NCBI RefSeq assembly: GCF_007988825.1
Contig: NZ_BJUW01000004.1
Span: 236,760 to 300,759 of the forward strand
DNA from: Microbacterium aerolatum
GTDB lineage: Bacteria; Actinomycetota; Actinomycetes; Actinomycetales; Microbacteriaceae
Direction of reading: 5' to 3'
Length of the DNA: 64,000 nucleotides
Shown here: positions 1 to 8,909 of the stretch, piece after piece
Numbering within the stretch: the stretch's first letter is position 1
Layout: each line of letters starts with the position of its first letter
Made by a program: the position numbers and the translations under genes
Notes under the pieces: generated by a model
The model's input: the letters and a program-made list of their open reading frames with translations, nothing else
Told to the model about the DNA's origin: nothing
Database searches by the model: none

Positions 1-806
1 CCCTGCAGACCCGGCGAGGAATTGACCTCCATCACCAGCGGCCCCTCGTCGCCCTCCAGCATGTCGACACCGGCCACCCGCAGCCCCATGATCTGCGCTG
101 AGCGGACAGCGGCCCGCTCGTACTCGGGGTCGAGCTGGACGGCTTCGACGCTGCCGCCGCGGTGCACGTTCGAGCGGAACTCGTCTCCGGCGGCCACCCG
201 TCGCATCGCCGCGACCACCCTGTCGCCGACGACGAGGGCGCGGATGTCGCGACCGCGGCTCTCCGAGACGAATCGCTGGATCAGCACGTTCTGCTTCGTC
301 GAGTGCAGCGTCTCGATGATCGCCTCGGCGACCTTGACCTGCGGGGCGAGGATCACACCGATGCCCTGGGTGCCCTCCAGCAGCTTGATGACCACGGGTG
401 CGCCGCCCACGCGCTCGATCGCGGGCCTCACATCGGCGCGGTTGCGCACGAACGCGGTCGCGGGCATGGCGATGTTGTGCCGTGACAGGATCTGGCTCGC
501 GCGCAGCTTGTCGCGGGCGCTGGAGATGCCGTTCGCGGTGTTGGGCGTGTAGACGTCCATCTGCTCGAACTGCCGGACGACGGCCGTGCCGAAGTAGGTG
601 ATCGAGCTTCCGATCCGGGGCAGGATCGCGTCGTAGTCGCTGAGCGGCTTGCCCCGGAAATGCAGATCGGGTTCGTCGGCGGTGAGGTCGATCGCGAACT
701 TCAGCGTATTGAGTACTTTCACGTCGTGTCCGCGCTGGATCGCGGCTGCGCGCAACCGCTGCGTCGAGTATGCCTGGGGTGCACGGCTGAGTACGGCGAG
801 CTTCAC
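1..806 (-). CDS. rimK: RimK-family ATP-grasp alpha-L-glutamate ligase (3' part outside window)
   Basis: ATP-grasp ligase of the RimK type, which in characterised members adds glutamate to the C-terminus of ribosomal protein S6 or to other acceptors. The visible 268 residues begin MKLAVLSRAPQAYST, contain the RimK landmarks IGSSITYFG, TPN, SRDKL-like 'SSARDKLRAS', GTQGIGV (ATP-binding loop) and end in the metal-binding segment GVDMLEGDEGPLVMEVNSSP. GTG at 806 is chosen because an AGGAAA Shine-Dalgarno lies about eight bases upstream and the translation fits the family N-terminus. The gene runs off the left edge, so the C-terminus is unseen. It is divergent from a RimK-associated zinc-protease-family gene whose start is only 17 bases away. 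The acceptor substrate cannot be told from sequence. Confidence 0.88.
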   Translation of the reverse strand, partial: MKLAVLSRAPQAYSTQRLRAAAIQRGHDVKVLNTLKFAIDLTADEPDLHFRGKPLSDYDAILPRIGSSITYFGTAVVRQFEQMDVYTPNTANGISSARDKLRASQILSRHNIAMPATAFVRNRADVRPAIERVGGAPVVIKLLEGTQGIGVILAPQVKVAEAIIETLHSTKQNVLIQRFVSESRGRDIRALVVGDRVVAAMRRVAAGDEFRSNVHRGGSVEAVQLDPEYERAAVRSAQIMGLRVAGVDMLEGDEGPLVMEVNSSPGLQ

Positions 807-823
807 GTCTGTTTCCTGCCAAG

Positions 824-1324
824 ATGTATCGCGTGGTTAGGACATCTCATTCAAACACTCTTACCGGGTGGCGTGAATGGGTGAGCCTGCCCGACGCCGG
901 CGTCGACTGGATCAAGGCGAAGATCGACACCGGCGCGCGCACCTCCTCGCTGCACGCCTTCGACGTCGTCGAGTTCGACCGCGAGGGCGAAGCCTGGGTG
1001 CGGTTCCGGGTGAACCCGTGGCAGCACACCGACGCTGAGGCCACGATCGTCGAGTGCCCGATCCACGATCGGCGCGAGGTGCGCAGCTCGTCCGGCCACT
1101 CGCAGGAACGTCTGGTCGTGCTGCTGGCGATCCGTCTGGTCGACCGGCTCATAGTCTCCGAGGTGACGCTGAGCAATCGTGACGAGATGGGATTCCGGAT
1201 GCTGATCGGCAGGGAGGCCCTGCGTCGCGGGTTCATCGTCGACCCCGCCCGTTCGTTCCTCGGCGGCCGCGCCCCCAAGGAGGCCCGCCGCCGCAATCGC
1301 GGTGCAGCTGACGTCACGCCCTGA
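824..1324 (+). CDS. RimK-associated ATP-dependent zinc protease family protein
   Basis: Short (166 aa) protein of the Zn_protease / DUF785 family (PF05618), a retropepsin-like fold often encoded next to rimK. Family hallmarks visible are GWREWVSLP near residue 15, KAKIDTGARTSSLHAF with the aspartate and DTGA motif expected of an aspartic-protease-like fold, and MLIGREALRRGFIVDP near the C-terminus. The start is uncertain: ATG 824 leaves a 14-residue lead before the conserved core, and in-frame GTG codons just downstream are alternatives. It is divergent from rimK and its last 11 bases overlap the convergent RDD gene. The name 'ATP-dependent zinc protease' is historical; the real activity of this family is not settled. 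Confidence 0.82.
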   Translation: MYRVVRTSHSNTLTGWREWVSLPDAGVDWIKAKIDTGARTSSLHAFDVVEFDREGEAWVRFRVNPWQHTDAEATIVECPIHDRREVRSSSGHSQERLVVLLAIRLVDRLIVSEVTLSNRDEMGFRMLIGREALRRGFIVDPARSFLGGRAPKEARRRNRGAADVTP

Positions 1325-1709
1325 TTAGGACCGTGCCGACCGCCTTGTCGTGCAGTCCGCGCTGATCCTGGTCCCAGATGACGGCGGGGATGACGAGCAC
1401 GAGCAGCAGAGTGCGCACGATCGGGCGCCACAGGCCCACCCATGCCCCGTTCGCGAGCACCAGGCGCATGCCGAGGATGCGATGCCCCGGGCTGCCGCCG
1501 ATCGTCGGGATGAACAGGATCTGGACGACCGCGAACACGACCAGCGTCGCAAGCGAGTCGTACTGGAAGAACGCGATCGAGATGACCACGGCGGCTGCCC
1601 AGTCGATTGCGAGAGCGCCGATGCGCCGGCCGACGCGGGCGATGCTCCCCGGCCCTGCCGTGGGGTAGCCGAGACGCTCCCCTGGATACGAGTTCACGGC
1701 GTCCGTCAC
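1314..1709 (-). CDS. RDD family membrane protein
   Basis: 131-residue integral membrane protein of the RDD family (PF06271). After a polar N-terminus, ARVGRRIGALAIDW carries the R..A..ID-type signature, followed by hydrophobic segments around residues 35-52 (AAAVVISIAFF...), 57-70 and 98-112 (TLLLVLVIPAVIW). GSPGHRILGMRLV and LHDKAVGTVLI are typical of the family. GTG 1709 is supported by a minus-strand TAGGAT hexamer (plus 1716-1721) exactly six bases upstream, which predicts a leaderless mRNA. It is divergent from glnA, so the GlnR operator between them could act on both. RDD proteins sit beside glnA in many actinobacteria. Function unknown; transport of compatible solutes or ions has been proposed for some members. 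Confidence 0.85.
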   Translation of the reverse strand: MTDAVNSYPGERLGYPTAGPGSIARVGRRIGALAIDWAAAVVISIAFFQYDSLATLVVFAVVQILFIPTIGGSPGHRILGMRLVLANGAWVGLWRPIVRTLLLVLVIPAVIWDQDQRGLHDKAVGTVLIRA

Positions 1710-1731
1710 ACATCCATCCTATCGAGGGTCT

Positions 1732-1769
1732 GTAACATGGCCGAAACAAAGAGGACACGGCTGAGAAAC
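1732..1769 (+). promoter_or_regulatory. GlnR operator upstream of glnA
   Basis: Two direct a-b half-site pairs in the actinobacterial GlnR pattern gTnAC-n6-GaAAC-n6-GtnAC-n6-GAAAC: GTAAC (1732-1736), GAAAC (1743-1747), GACAC (1754-1758, one mismatch) and GAAAC (1765-1769), each separated by exactly six bases. A TACTGT hexamer at 1780-1785 could be the -10 of the glnA promoter. This predicts nitrogen-responsive control of glnA by GlnR, whose own gene is not in the window. Confidence 0.82.
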
Positions 1770-1831
1770 CCCTGCGCCCTACTGTTCATGCAGGCCCGAA
1801 GGCCCCGATCCGCGTCATCCAGGAGTGATAA

Positions 1832-3256
1832 ATGTTCACCGATTCATCCGAGGTGCTGAGCTACATCAAGGAGAACGACGTCAAATTCCTTGACATTCGT
1901 TTCACCGATCTGCCCGGCGTGCAGCAGCACTTCAACATCCCGGCGTCGACCGTCGACGAGGCCTTCTTCACGGATGGTCAGCTCTTCGACGGCTCCTCGA
2001 TCCGCGGCTTCGCCAGCATCCACGAATCGGACATGCAGCTCATCCCGGACGTGACCACCGCCTACGTCGACCCGTTCCGCGAGGCCAGCACGCTGGTGAT
2101 GCTCTTCGACATCTACAACCCGCGCACCGGCGAGATCTACTCGAAGGACCCGCGCCAGGTCGCGAAGAAGGCCGAGAAGTACCTCGTCTCCACCGGCATC
2201 GCAGACACCGCGTTCTTCGCTCCGGAGGCGGAGTTCTACATCTTCGACGACGTGCGCTACTCCGTCAGCGCCGGCGAGAGCTTCTACAAGGTCGACTCCG
2301 AAGAGGCGGCATGGAACACCGGTCGTGAGGAAGAGGGCGGGAACCTCGCCAACAAGACCCCCTACAAGGGCGGCTACTTCCCCGTCAGCCCTGTCGACAA
2401 GACGGCCGATCTGCGCGACGACATCACCCTGCGCCTGATCGACGCCGGCTTCCACCTGGAGCGCTCGCACCACGAGGTGGGCACGGCAGGTCAGCAGGAG
2501 ATCAACTACCGCTTCGACACGATGGTGCACGCGGCGGACGACATCCTGAAGTTCAAGTACATCGTCAAGAACACCTGCGAGGAGTGGGGCAAGGTCGCGA
2601 CCTTCATGCCCAAGCCGCTCTACGGTGACAACGGCTCCGGCATGCACACGCACCAGTCGCTGTGGAGCGAGGGCAAGCCGCTGTTCTACGACGAGGCCGG
2701 CTACGGACAGCTCAGCGACGTCGCGCGCTGGTACATCGGCGGCATCCTGGCCCACGCGCCTGCGCTGCTCGCCTTCACCAACCCGACCCTGAACAGCTAC
2801 CACCGTCTGGTCAAGGGCTTCGAGGCTCCGGTCAACCTCGTCTACTCGGCCGGCAACCGCTCCGCCGCGATCCGCATCCCGATCACGGGCTCGAACCCGA
2901 AGGCCAAGCGCATCGAGTTCCGCGCCCCCGACGCCTCGGGCAACCCGTACCTCGCCTTCGCGGCGCAGCTGATGGCGGGACTGGACGGCATCAAGAACCG
3001 CATCGAGCCGCACGAGCCCGTCGACAAGGACCTCTACGAGCTTCCTCCCGAGGAGGCGAAGAACATCCCGCAGGTGCCCAACTCGCTGCTGGACTCTCTC
3101 GACGCACTCCGCGACGACCACCAGTTCCTGCTCGAGGGCGGCGTGTTCACGCCCGAGCTGATCGAGACCTGGATCTCGTACAAGATCGAGAACGAGATCC
3201 TGCCGATCGCGCAGCGTCCGCACCCGTTCGAGTTCGAGCTGTACTTCGGGGTCTGA
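1832..3256 (+). CDS. glnA: Type I glutamine synthetase (GlnA, adenylylatable beta type)
   Basis: Glutamine synthetase, ATP + glutamate + ammonia to glutamine, the main ammonia-assimilating enzyme. The 474-residue length is normal for the dodecameric GSI-beta class. Visible motifs are [11 protein letters not shown] and DGSSIRGF at the N-terminus, [22 protein letters not shown], the ATP-site segment [31 protein letters not shown] and RIEFRAPD. The adenylylation loop [12 protein letters not shown] puts the target tyrosine at about residue 402, matching the presence of glnE 1.3 kb downstream on the other strand. AGGAG sits seven bases before ATG 1832. The GlnR operator at 1732-1769 and the hairpin at 3272-3310 make it a monocistronic, nitrogen-regulated unit. 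Confidence 0.97.
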   Translation: MFTDSSEVLSYIKENDVKFLDIRFTDLPGVQQHFNIPASTVDEAFFTDGQLFDGSSIRGFASIHESDMQLIPDVTTAYVDPFREASTLVMLFDIYNPRTGEIYSKDPRQVAKKAEKYLVSTGIADTAFFAPEAEFYIFDDVRYSVSAGESFYKVDSEEAAWNTGREEEGGNLANKTPYKGGYFPVSPVDKTADLRDDITLRLIDAGFHLERSHHEVGTAGQQEINYRFDTMVHAADDILKFKYIVKNTCEEWGKVATFMPKPLYGDNGSGMHTHQSLWSEGKPLFYDEAGYGQLSDVARWYIGGILAHAPALLAFTNPTLNSYHRLVKGFEAPVNLVYSAGNRSAAIRIPITGSNPKAKRIEFRAPDASGNPYLAFAAQLMAGLDGIKNRIEPHEPVDKDLYELPPEEAKNIPQVPNSLLDSLDALRDDHQFLLEGGVFTPELIETWISYKIENEILPIAQRPHPFEFELYFGV

Positions 3257-3271
3257 TCCTTCGCACACCGT

Positions 3272-3310
3272 AGAAGAGCCGGGTCCGCACTGCGCGGATC
3301 CGGCTCTTCT
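3272..3310 (+). terminator. Stem-loop terminator after glnA
   Basis: Seventeen-base-pair inverted repeat, arms 3272-3288 and 3294-3310, with one G-U pair and a five-base loop, starting 15 bases after the glnA stop. No strong U-tract follows, which is common in high-GC actinobacteria. Confidence 0.75.
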
Positions 3311-3340
3311 GCGTCGAGCAGCCAGGCGTTACGGTTCAGT

Positions 3341-3649
3341 ATGGGCAAACTCAAGTACGACCACACCGCCGAACCGATCCAGATCGAGGACGTCACGCTG
3401 GCGCACCTGAAAGTGGTGATCGCCACCAAGCTCCGCCGCCAGGAGAGCTTCATGATGACCTGGCGCCCGATCGATCAGGGCGAAGGCGGCCGGCTCACGG
3501 CCTGGATCCACCCCTCCGTGCCGCTCGTGTTCGTCTTCGACAGCCCCGATGCGCCCGCGATCGACTCCAAGCGGCTGGAGGAGATGATCCACGCCACGAA
3601 CGCCACCGGCGAACTGGTGCTCGATCATCTCGTGAAGACGCTGGACTGA
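3341..3649 (+). CDS. DUF7882 family protein (small Microbacteriaceae protein)
   Basis: 102-residue protein of a family common in Microbacteriaceae, now called DUF7882, with characteristic MGKL(x)Y start, LAHLKVVIATKLRRQESFM and WIHPSVPLVF. Many database entries call such proteins 'ATP-dependent DNA ligase'; nothing here supports that, since no nucleotidyltransferase motif KxDG is present and the protein is far too short. A TACGGT hexamer at 3330-3335 lies five bases before ATG 3341, so the transcript is probably leaderless. It ends ten bases from the convergent diacylglycerol-kinase-like gene. No signal peptide or membrane segment is seen. Function unknown. Confidence 0.8.
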   Translation: MGKLKYDHTAEPIQIEDVTLAHLKVVIATKLRRQESFMMTWRPIDQGEGGRLTAWIHPSVPLVFVFDSPDAPAIDSKRLEEMIHATNATGELVLDHLVKTLD

Positions 3650-3658
3650 GCCGTCCGC

Positions 3659-4573
3659 TCAGAGCACGTTCAGGGCGCCCGCCTGCACGCGCACCTCGAA
3701 TGACGACACCTCGCCGAACTCCTCGCCGTCGACCTCGAATGCGAGGGGCTGCTCGAGTTCGACGCGCACGCGCTCCGCTGTCAGGTGCTGCGTCGACTCC
3801 GTGCTCACTGCGCTCTCGCCGCGGGTGAGAATACGGCGGATGCCGTTGTCCCAGACGACGGAGCGCACGGTGTCGAGCCACTGCAGCGCGCCGTCTGCGC
3901 TCACCAGCAGCAGGTCGAGTCGGCCGTCGTCCAGCTTGGCGTCCGGCAGCAGTCGCACCCCGCCCTGGACCATGCCGCAGTTGCCGATCAGCAGCGTGTG
4001 CCCGCGGACCTCCTGCGGTTCGCCGTCATCGATGGTCAGCGTGACGCCCGTCATCTCCGTGCCGGCCATCGCCCGTCCCATGGCCTCGACGTACGCGAGC
4101 CATCCGGCTCTGTCCTTCAGATCGTCATCGGTCTCGACGAGCATCTGCGCGTCGACGCCGAACCCGACCATGACCGCGAACGCGCGCTCCCCGTCGTCGG
4201 TGCGCACCCAGCCGAGATCGATCTGCCGCGGTTCGCCGCCCTTGATCCGGCGGAGCGCCGCGGGGATGTTCTCCAGCGGAACGTCGAGGTTGCGTGCGAG
4301 CAGGTTGCCGGTGCCCTGCGGAACGATGCCCAGCGCGGCATCGGTGCCCGCGAGCGTCTCCGCCACCGCACGGACGGTCCCGTCTCCCCCGACGGCGATC
4401 ACGACCGAGCATCCCGCGGCCACGGCATCCTGCGCCATTCCGTGGCCCGGATCGTCGGGAGTGGTCTCCCACCAGCGCACGTCGTCTCCAAGGTGCTCGG
4501 CCACGGCCTTGCGCAGCTTCTCCTCATCGACCTTCGAAGGATTCCAGATGAGGCCGTAGCTCGTCGCTGTCAT
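3659..4573 (-). CDS. Diacylglycerol kinase / sphingosine kinase-like (YegS/LCB5) family protein
   Basis: Lipid kinase of the DAGK catalytic-domain family (PF00781), which phosphorylates diacylglycerol or related lipids. The 304-residue product starts MTATSYGLIWNPSK, has the nucleotide-binding GGDGTVRAVAETL near residue 63, PQGTGNLLARNL about 22 residues later, and a C-terminal beta-rich segment ending EVDGEEFGEVSSFEVRV as in YegS/DgkB. ATG 4573 is the likely start: it lies four bases after the glnE stop and gives the normal family N-terminus, whereas upstream extension would read into glnE. Last gene of the SPOR-like/glnA2/glnE operon. Exact lipid substrate cannot be assigned. Confidence 0.88.
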   Translation of the reverse strand: MTATSYGLIWNPSKVDEEKLRKAVAEHLGDDVRWWETTPDDPGHGMAQDAVAAGCSVVIAVGGDGTVRAVAETLAGTDAALGIVPQGTGNLLARNLDVPLENIPAALRRIKGGEPRQIDLGWVRTDDGERAFAVMVGFGVDAQMLVETDDDLKDRAGWLAYVEAMGRAMAGTEMTGVTLTIDDGEPQEVRGHTLLIGNCGMVQGGVRLLPDAKLDDGRLDLLLVSADGALQWLDTVRSVVWDNGIRRILTRGESAVSTESTQHLTAERVRVELEQPLAFEVDGEEFGEVSSFEVRVQAGALNVL

Positions 4574-4577
4574 GTGC

Positions 4578-7553
4578 TCAACCGTAGAACAAGTGCTCGA
4601 AGACACGCCGTGCGCGTCTCGTCGTGCCGAGGTAGTCCTCCTCGACGGCGCTGGCGGAGCGCTCGGGGTACCCGAGCAGTCGCGCGATCGCGTCGAGTTC
4701 GCGGCGGTCTGTGGGCAGTGCGTCGCTGGTCTGGCCGGTGCGCAGGGTGATCGCCGAGCGCAGCCGACTGGCCAGCAGCCACGCGTCCCGCAGCAGGTCC
4801 GCATCCTCCGCCGCCATCAGGTCGCCGTCGACCGCGGCCTGCAGCGCGTCCAGGGTCGACGTCGTGCGCAGCGCCGGAAACGCGTGGGCGTGCTTCAGCT
4901 GGATGAGCTGCACGAGCCATTCGACGTCGCTGAGGCCTCCCGGCCCGAGTTTCAGATGCCGGTGCGGGTCGGCGCCGCGGGGCAGGCGCTCCCCCTCGAC
5001 ACGCGCCTTGATGCGCTTGATCTCACGGAGGGCGTGTTCGTCGACGTCCTCGGGATAGCGGACGCTGTCGGTCATCGCCATGAATCGCTCGACGAGCGCG
5101 GAGCTCCCTGCGACGCCACGGGCGCGCAGGAGCGCCTGAGCCTCCCAGGACACCGACCAGCGCCGGTAGTACTCCGTATAGGCCACCAGGGTCCGTACGA
5201 CGGGCCCGTTGCGGCCTTCGGGACGCAGACCGGCATCCAGGTCCAGCGGTACCTTGGCATCGGTGAGGTGCTCTCGCAGCCCCGCCACGATCTGCGAGGC
5301 CAGGCTCTGCGCCCGCTGGGGGTCGACATCGCCCGGGTCATAGACGTAGAGGATGTCTGCATCGGAACCGAAGCCCAGCTCCGCGCCGCCGAACCGGCCC
5401 ATCCCGATCACGGCGAACTCGAAGGAGTCGTCCTCGGGCGGCACCACCTCGCGCCGAACGGCTCGCAGCGCCGCCTGGATCGTCACATCCGTGATGGCGG
5501 TGAGCGCCGTGGCGAGCTCCTCGATCGTGATGACGTCCAGGACGCCGCCCATCGCGATGCGAAGCAGTTCCCGCCGACGCAGTGCCCGCACGGCCTTCAG
5601 CGCAGACGTCACGGACGCGTGCCTGGTCTGGATCGCCCTGGCCTCCTCGTCGAGCTTCACCGGGGCACGCGGCCGAAGGCGCTCCGCGTTGTCGAGCCAG
5701 GCCACCGACTCGGGGATCCACTCCAGGAGCTCGCCGATGTACCGCGACGCCGACAGCAGCAGCGTGAGGCTCTCCGCGGCGCCGGACGAGTCGCGCAGCA
5801 TCCGCAGGAACCAGGACGTGTCCCCCAGACGTTCACTGATCCGGCGGAACGCCAGCAGGCCGTAGTCGGGGTCGCTGCCGTCGGCGAACCAGCGCACCAT
5901 GATCGGCATGAGGTGGCGCTGGATGGTGACCTTCCGGCTGATGCCGGACGTGAGCGCGCCGATGTGTCGGAGCGCGCCGGCCGGGTCGCGGAAGCCGATC
6001 GCGGCCAGGCGGTCGCGAGCCTGCTCGGTGGAGAGCGTGCGCTCCTCCTCCGGCAGGGCCGCCACCGCACTCAGAAGCGGGCGGTAGAACAGCCGGGTGT
6101 GGATGTCGCGGACTTCGCGTCTGACGCGCTCCCAGAGCTCCCAGATCGCCGGTGCGGTCTCGGCGAGCCCGGATGCACGGGCGAGCACGCGCTGTTCCTC
6201 CGCCGTCCGCGGCATGAGGTGGGTGCGCGTGAGGTCTCGCAGCTGCACCCGGTGCTCCATCAGGCGCAGCGTGCGGTAGTCGGCCGCGAAGATCGCGGCA
6301 TCGGAGCGCCCGATGTATCCGCCCGCGACCAGTGCGTCCAGGCTCTCGAGCGTGCCGCGGGTGCGGATGTCGGGATCGGTCAGCCCGTGCACGAGCTGGA
6401 GAAGCTGCACGGTGAATTCGATGTCTCGGATGCCGCCGACGCCGAGCTTCAGCTGATACGGGGCATCCTCGGGGTCGACGTGCTCGGTGACCCGCTCCCG
6501 CATGCGCTGCACGCTGTCGACGAAGTCCTCACGTGCGGCGCTGGACCAGATCTTCGGCTGGACGGCTTCCAGATACGCCTCTCCGAGCGACTCGTCGCCC
6601 GCGATCGGACGCGCCTTCAGCAGCGCCTGGAACTCCCAGCTCTTCGCCCAGCGGTCGTAGTACGCCAGATGGGAGCCAAGCGAACGCACGAGCGCGCCCT
6701 GCTTGCCCTCAGGGCGGAGGTTGGCGTCGACGTCCCACAGCGGCGGCTCGACCTCGATCCCGCAGATGCCCTTGATGGTCTCCCGGGCGAGGCGCGTGGC
6801 GATGTCGATCGCGCGCCCCTCCTCGAGCGCGTCTTCGTCGGCGGAGCCACCCACGAAGATCACGTCGACGTCGCTGACGTAGTTGAGTTCGCGGGCCCCG
6901 GCCTTGCCCATGCCGATGACGGCGAGCTGCGTGCGTGCGACGTCCTCCGCCGGGACTGCCGCCGCGACGCGTGCTCGCGCGACGGCGAGTGAGGCCTCCA
7001 GCGCCGCGCCGGCGGCATCCGCCAAGGCGGCGGACACTGCGGCGATCCGGGTAGCCGGCTCCGGCGTCATCAGGTCGATCGCCGCGATCTCCGCGAGGGA
7101 GCGGCGGTACGCGATACGCAGCGCGACCCAGGAGGTGTCCTCGCCGGAGGCAGCGATGCCGTCCACGGCGCCCACCGCAGCCAGCATGCGCTCCTGCAGA
7201 GTGCGCGCGCTCGGTACGAGCGATCCGACCTCGCCGAGGACCTGGAGCTCGTCCGGATGCCGGTAGAAGAAGTCCGCCAGCCCGTTCGAAGCACCGAACA
7301 CCCGCCACACGATCGCGCGCGACTCCTCGTCGCCCATCAGCTGCCGCAGGACGCCCGTGTCGCGTCTGGCGATCCGCAGCATCCCCTCGACGGCAGCATC
7401 CGGATCGGCCGCCACGGCGCCGCCGAGCAGCTCCGCACCGTCGACCGCGAGCAGGGTGGACAGCTCGTCGACGGCATCGGCGGCGCCGCTCAGCCCTGTG
7501 AAACCGAGTCGGGCGAGTGCCGATCGTGACAGCGCGGACTCTGAGCGGACCAT
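4578..7553 (-). CDS. glnE: Bifunctional glutamine synthetase adenylyltransferase / adenylyl-removing enzyme
   Basis: GlnE attaches AMP to, and removes it from, the regulatory tyrosine of glutamine synthetase. The 991-residue length is full. Two nucleotidyltransferase cores are visible: the N-terminal (de-adenylylating) one around ELNYVSDVDVIFVGG (near residue 240) and the C-terminal (adenylylating) one around GFGSDADILYVYD (near residue 730), each followed by a long helical region and the repeated patterns LDAGLRPEGRNGP / VDANLRPEGKQG and LKLGVGGIRDIEF / LKLGPGGLSDVEW. It begins four bases after glnA2 and ends four bases before the lipid-kinase-like gene, so the three are translationally close. 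The synteny glnE-glnA2 with glnA nearby matches that known from mycobacteria. Confidence 0.96.
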   Translation of the reverse strand: MVRSESALSRSALARLGFTGLSGAADAVDELSTLLAVDGAELLGGAVAADPDAAVEGMLRIARRDTGVLRQLMGDEESRAIVWRVFGASNGLADFFYRHPDELQVLGEVGSLVPSARTLQERMLAAVGAVDGIAASGEDTSWVALRIAYRRSLAEIAAIDLMTPEPATRIAAVSAALADAAGAALEASLAVARARVAAAVPAEDVARTQLAVIGMGKAGARELNYVSDVDVIFVGGSADEDALEEGRAIDIATRLARETIKGICGIEVEPPLWDVDANLRPEGKQGALVRSLGSHLAYYDRWAKSWEFQALLKARPIAGDESLGEAYLEAVQPKIWSSAAREDFVDSVQRMRERVTEHVDPEDAPYQLKLGVGGIRDIEFTVQLLQLVHGLTDPDIRTRGTLESLDALVAGGYIGRSDAAIFAADYRTLRLMEHRVQLRDLTRTHLMPRTAEEQRVLARASGLAETAPAIWELWERVRREVRDIHTRLFYRPLLSAVAALPEEERTLSTEQARDRLAAIGFRDPAGALRHIGALTSGISRKVTIQRHLMPIMVRWFADGSDPDYGLLAFRRISERLGDTSWFLRMLRDSSGAAESLTLLLSASRYIGELLEWIPESVAWLDNAERLRPRAPVKLDEEARAIQTRHASVTSALKAVRALRRRELLRIAMGGVLDVITIEELATALTAITDVTIQAALRAVRREVVPPEDDSFEFAVIGMGRFGGAELGFGSDADILYVYDPGDVDPQRAQSLASQIVAGLREHLTDAKVPLDLDAGLRPEGRNGPVVRTLVAYTEYYRRWSVSWEAQALLRARGVAGSSALVERFMAMTDSVRYPEDVDEHALREIKRIKARVEGERLPRGADPHRHLKLGPGGLSDVEWLVQLIQLKHAHAFPALRTTSTLDALQAAVDGDLMAAEDADLLRDAWLLASRLRSAITLRTGQTSDALPTDRRELDAIARLLGYPERSASAVEEDYLGTTRRARRVFEHLFYG

Positions 7554-7557
7554 CCGA

Positions 7558-8901
7558 TCAGAGCAGCTCGAGGTTGCTCTTCAGCTCGAACGGGGTGACC
7601 TGACCGCGGTAGGCCTCCCACTCCTTGCGCTTGTTCAGCAGCACGTAGTTGAACACCTGCTCGCCGAGCGTCTCGGCGACCAGCTCGGAGGACTCCATGT
7701 ACTCGAGTGCGTGATCGAGGCTGGCAGGCAGAGAGGTGTAACCGAGAGCACGGCGCTCTGCGTCGCTCAGCGACCAGACGTTGTTCTCGGCCTCCGGCGG
7801 CAGCTCGTACTCCTCTTCGATGCCCTTGAGGCCGGCGGCGAGCAGCAGCGCGTACGCGAGATACGGGTTGGCCGCCGAATCCAGCGCGCGGTACTCGACA
7901 CGCGACGACTGGCTCTTGTTGGGCTTGTACATCGGCACGCGCACCAGTGCGGAGCGGTTCGCGTGGCCCCAGGTCACGAAACTCGGCGCCTCGTCGCCGC
8001 CCCACAGCCGCTTGTACGAGTTGACGAACTGGTTGGTGACGGCGGAGATCTCGCTGGCGTGACGGAGGAGACCGGCGATGAAGTGGCGTCCGGTCTTCGA
8101 CAGCTGGTACTTTGCGCCCTCTTCCCAGAAGGCGTTCTGGTCGCCCTCGAACAGCGACATGTGCGTGTGCATGCCGCTGCCCGGCTGGTCGCTCATCGGC
8201 TTCGGCATGAACGTCGCGTAGACGCCCTGCTCGATCGCGACCTCCTTGACGACCGTGCGGAACGTCATCACGTTGTCCGCGGTCGTCAGGGCGTCCGCGT
8301 ACCGCAGGTCGATCTCGTTCTGACCGGGGCCGCCCTCGTGATGGCTGTACTCGACCGAGATGCCCAGGTCCTCCAGCATCCGCACCGACCGGCGACGGAA
8401 GTCGTGGGCCGTCCCGCCGGGGACGTTGTCGAAGTACCCGGCCGAGTCCACCGGGACGGGACCCTCGGGCCCGACGCCCGAGGACTTGAGCAGGTAGAAC
8501 TCGATCTCGGGATGCGTGTAGAACGTGAACCCGGCATCCGCCGCCTTCGCGAGCGTGCGCTTGAGGACATGACGCGGGTCGGCGACCGCGGGCTGACCAT
8601 CGGGCGTTGTCAGATCGCAGAACATGCGCGCCGTCGGGTCGATCTCGCCGCGCCACGGCAGGATCTGGAAAGTCGTGGGGTCGGGCTGCGCGAGCAGATC
8701 GGACTCGTAGGTGCGTGTGAGCCCCTCGATGGCCGAGCCGTCGAAGCCGATCCCCTCGGCGAACGCCCCCTCCACCTCGGCCGGCGCGATCGCGACGGAC
8801 TTCAGGGTGCCGATCACATCGGTGAACCAGAGACGGACGAATTTGACGCCGCGCTCCTCGATCGTGCGCAGCACGAAGTCCCGCTGCTTGTCCATGCCCA
8901 T
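7558..8901 (-). CDS. glnA2: Second type I glutamine synthetase (GlnA2-like)
   Basis: Second glutamine-synthetase-family protein, 447 residues, resembling actinobacterial GlnA2. Motifs: LWFTDVIGTLKSV, DGSAIEG, HPEIEFYLL, SHHEGGPGQNEIDLRY, KPMSDQPGSGMHTHMS, NSYKRLWGGDEAP and RVEYRALDSAANPYLA. Start ATG 8901 (MGMDKQRDF) fits family alignments; ATG 8895 is possible. A tyrosine is present in EYELPPEAENNVW, in the place of the GlnA adenylylation site, but the segment after it is shorter than in GlnA; whether it is modified is open. It lies eight bases after the SPOR-like gene and four before glnE. Some GlnA2-type paralogues have low GS activity, so glutamine synthesis is inferred, not certain. Confidence 0.92.
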   Translation of the reverse strand: MGMDKQRDFVLRTIEERGVKFVRLWFTDVIGTLKSVAIAPAEVEGAFAEGIGFDGSAIEGLTRTYESDLLAQPDPTTFQILPWRGEIDPTARMFCDLTTPDGQPAVADPRHVLKRTLAKAADAGFTFYTHPEIEFYLLKSSGVGPEGPVPVDSAGYFDNVPGGTAHDFRRRSVRMLEDLGISVEYSHHEGGPGQNEIDLRYADALTTADNVMTFRTVVKEVAIEQGVYATFMPKPMSDQPGSGMHTHMSLFEGDQNAFWEEGAKYQLSKTGRHFIAGLLRHASEISAVTNQFVNSYKRLWGGDEAPSFVTWGHANRSALVRVPMYKPNKSQSSRVEYRALDSAANPYLAYALLLAAGLKGIEEEYELPPEAENNVWSLSDAERRALGYTSLPASLDHALEYMESSELVAETLGEQVFNYVLLNKRKEWEAYRGQVTPFELKSNLELL

Positions 8902-8909
8902 ATGCGGTA

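Noticed and set aside
3341..3649. 'ATP-dependent DNA ligase' label often attached to this small family
   Set aside because: No ligase motifs; 102 residues is far too short.
4572..6992. An 806-codon open frame on the plus strand across glnE
   Set aside because: Shadow of glnE; no family motif and it would overlap a clear essential-type gene.
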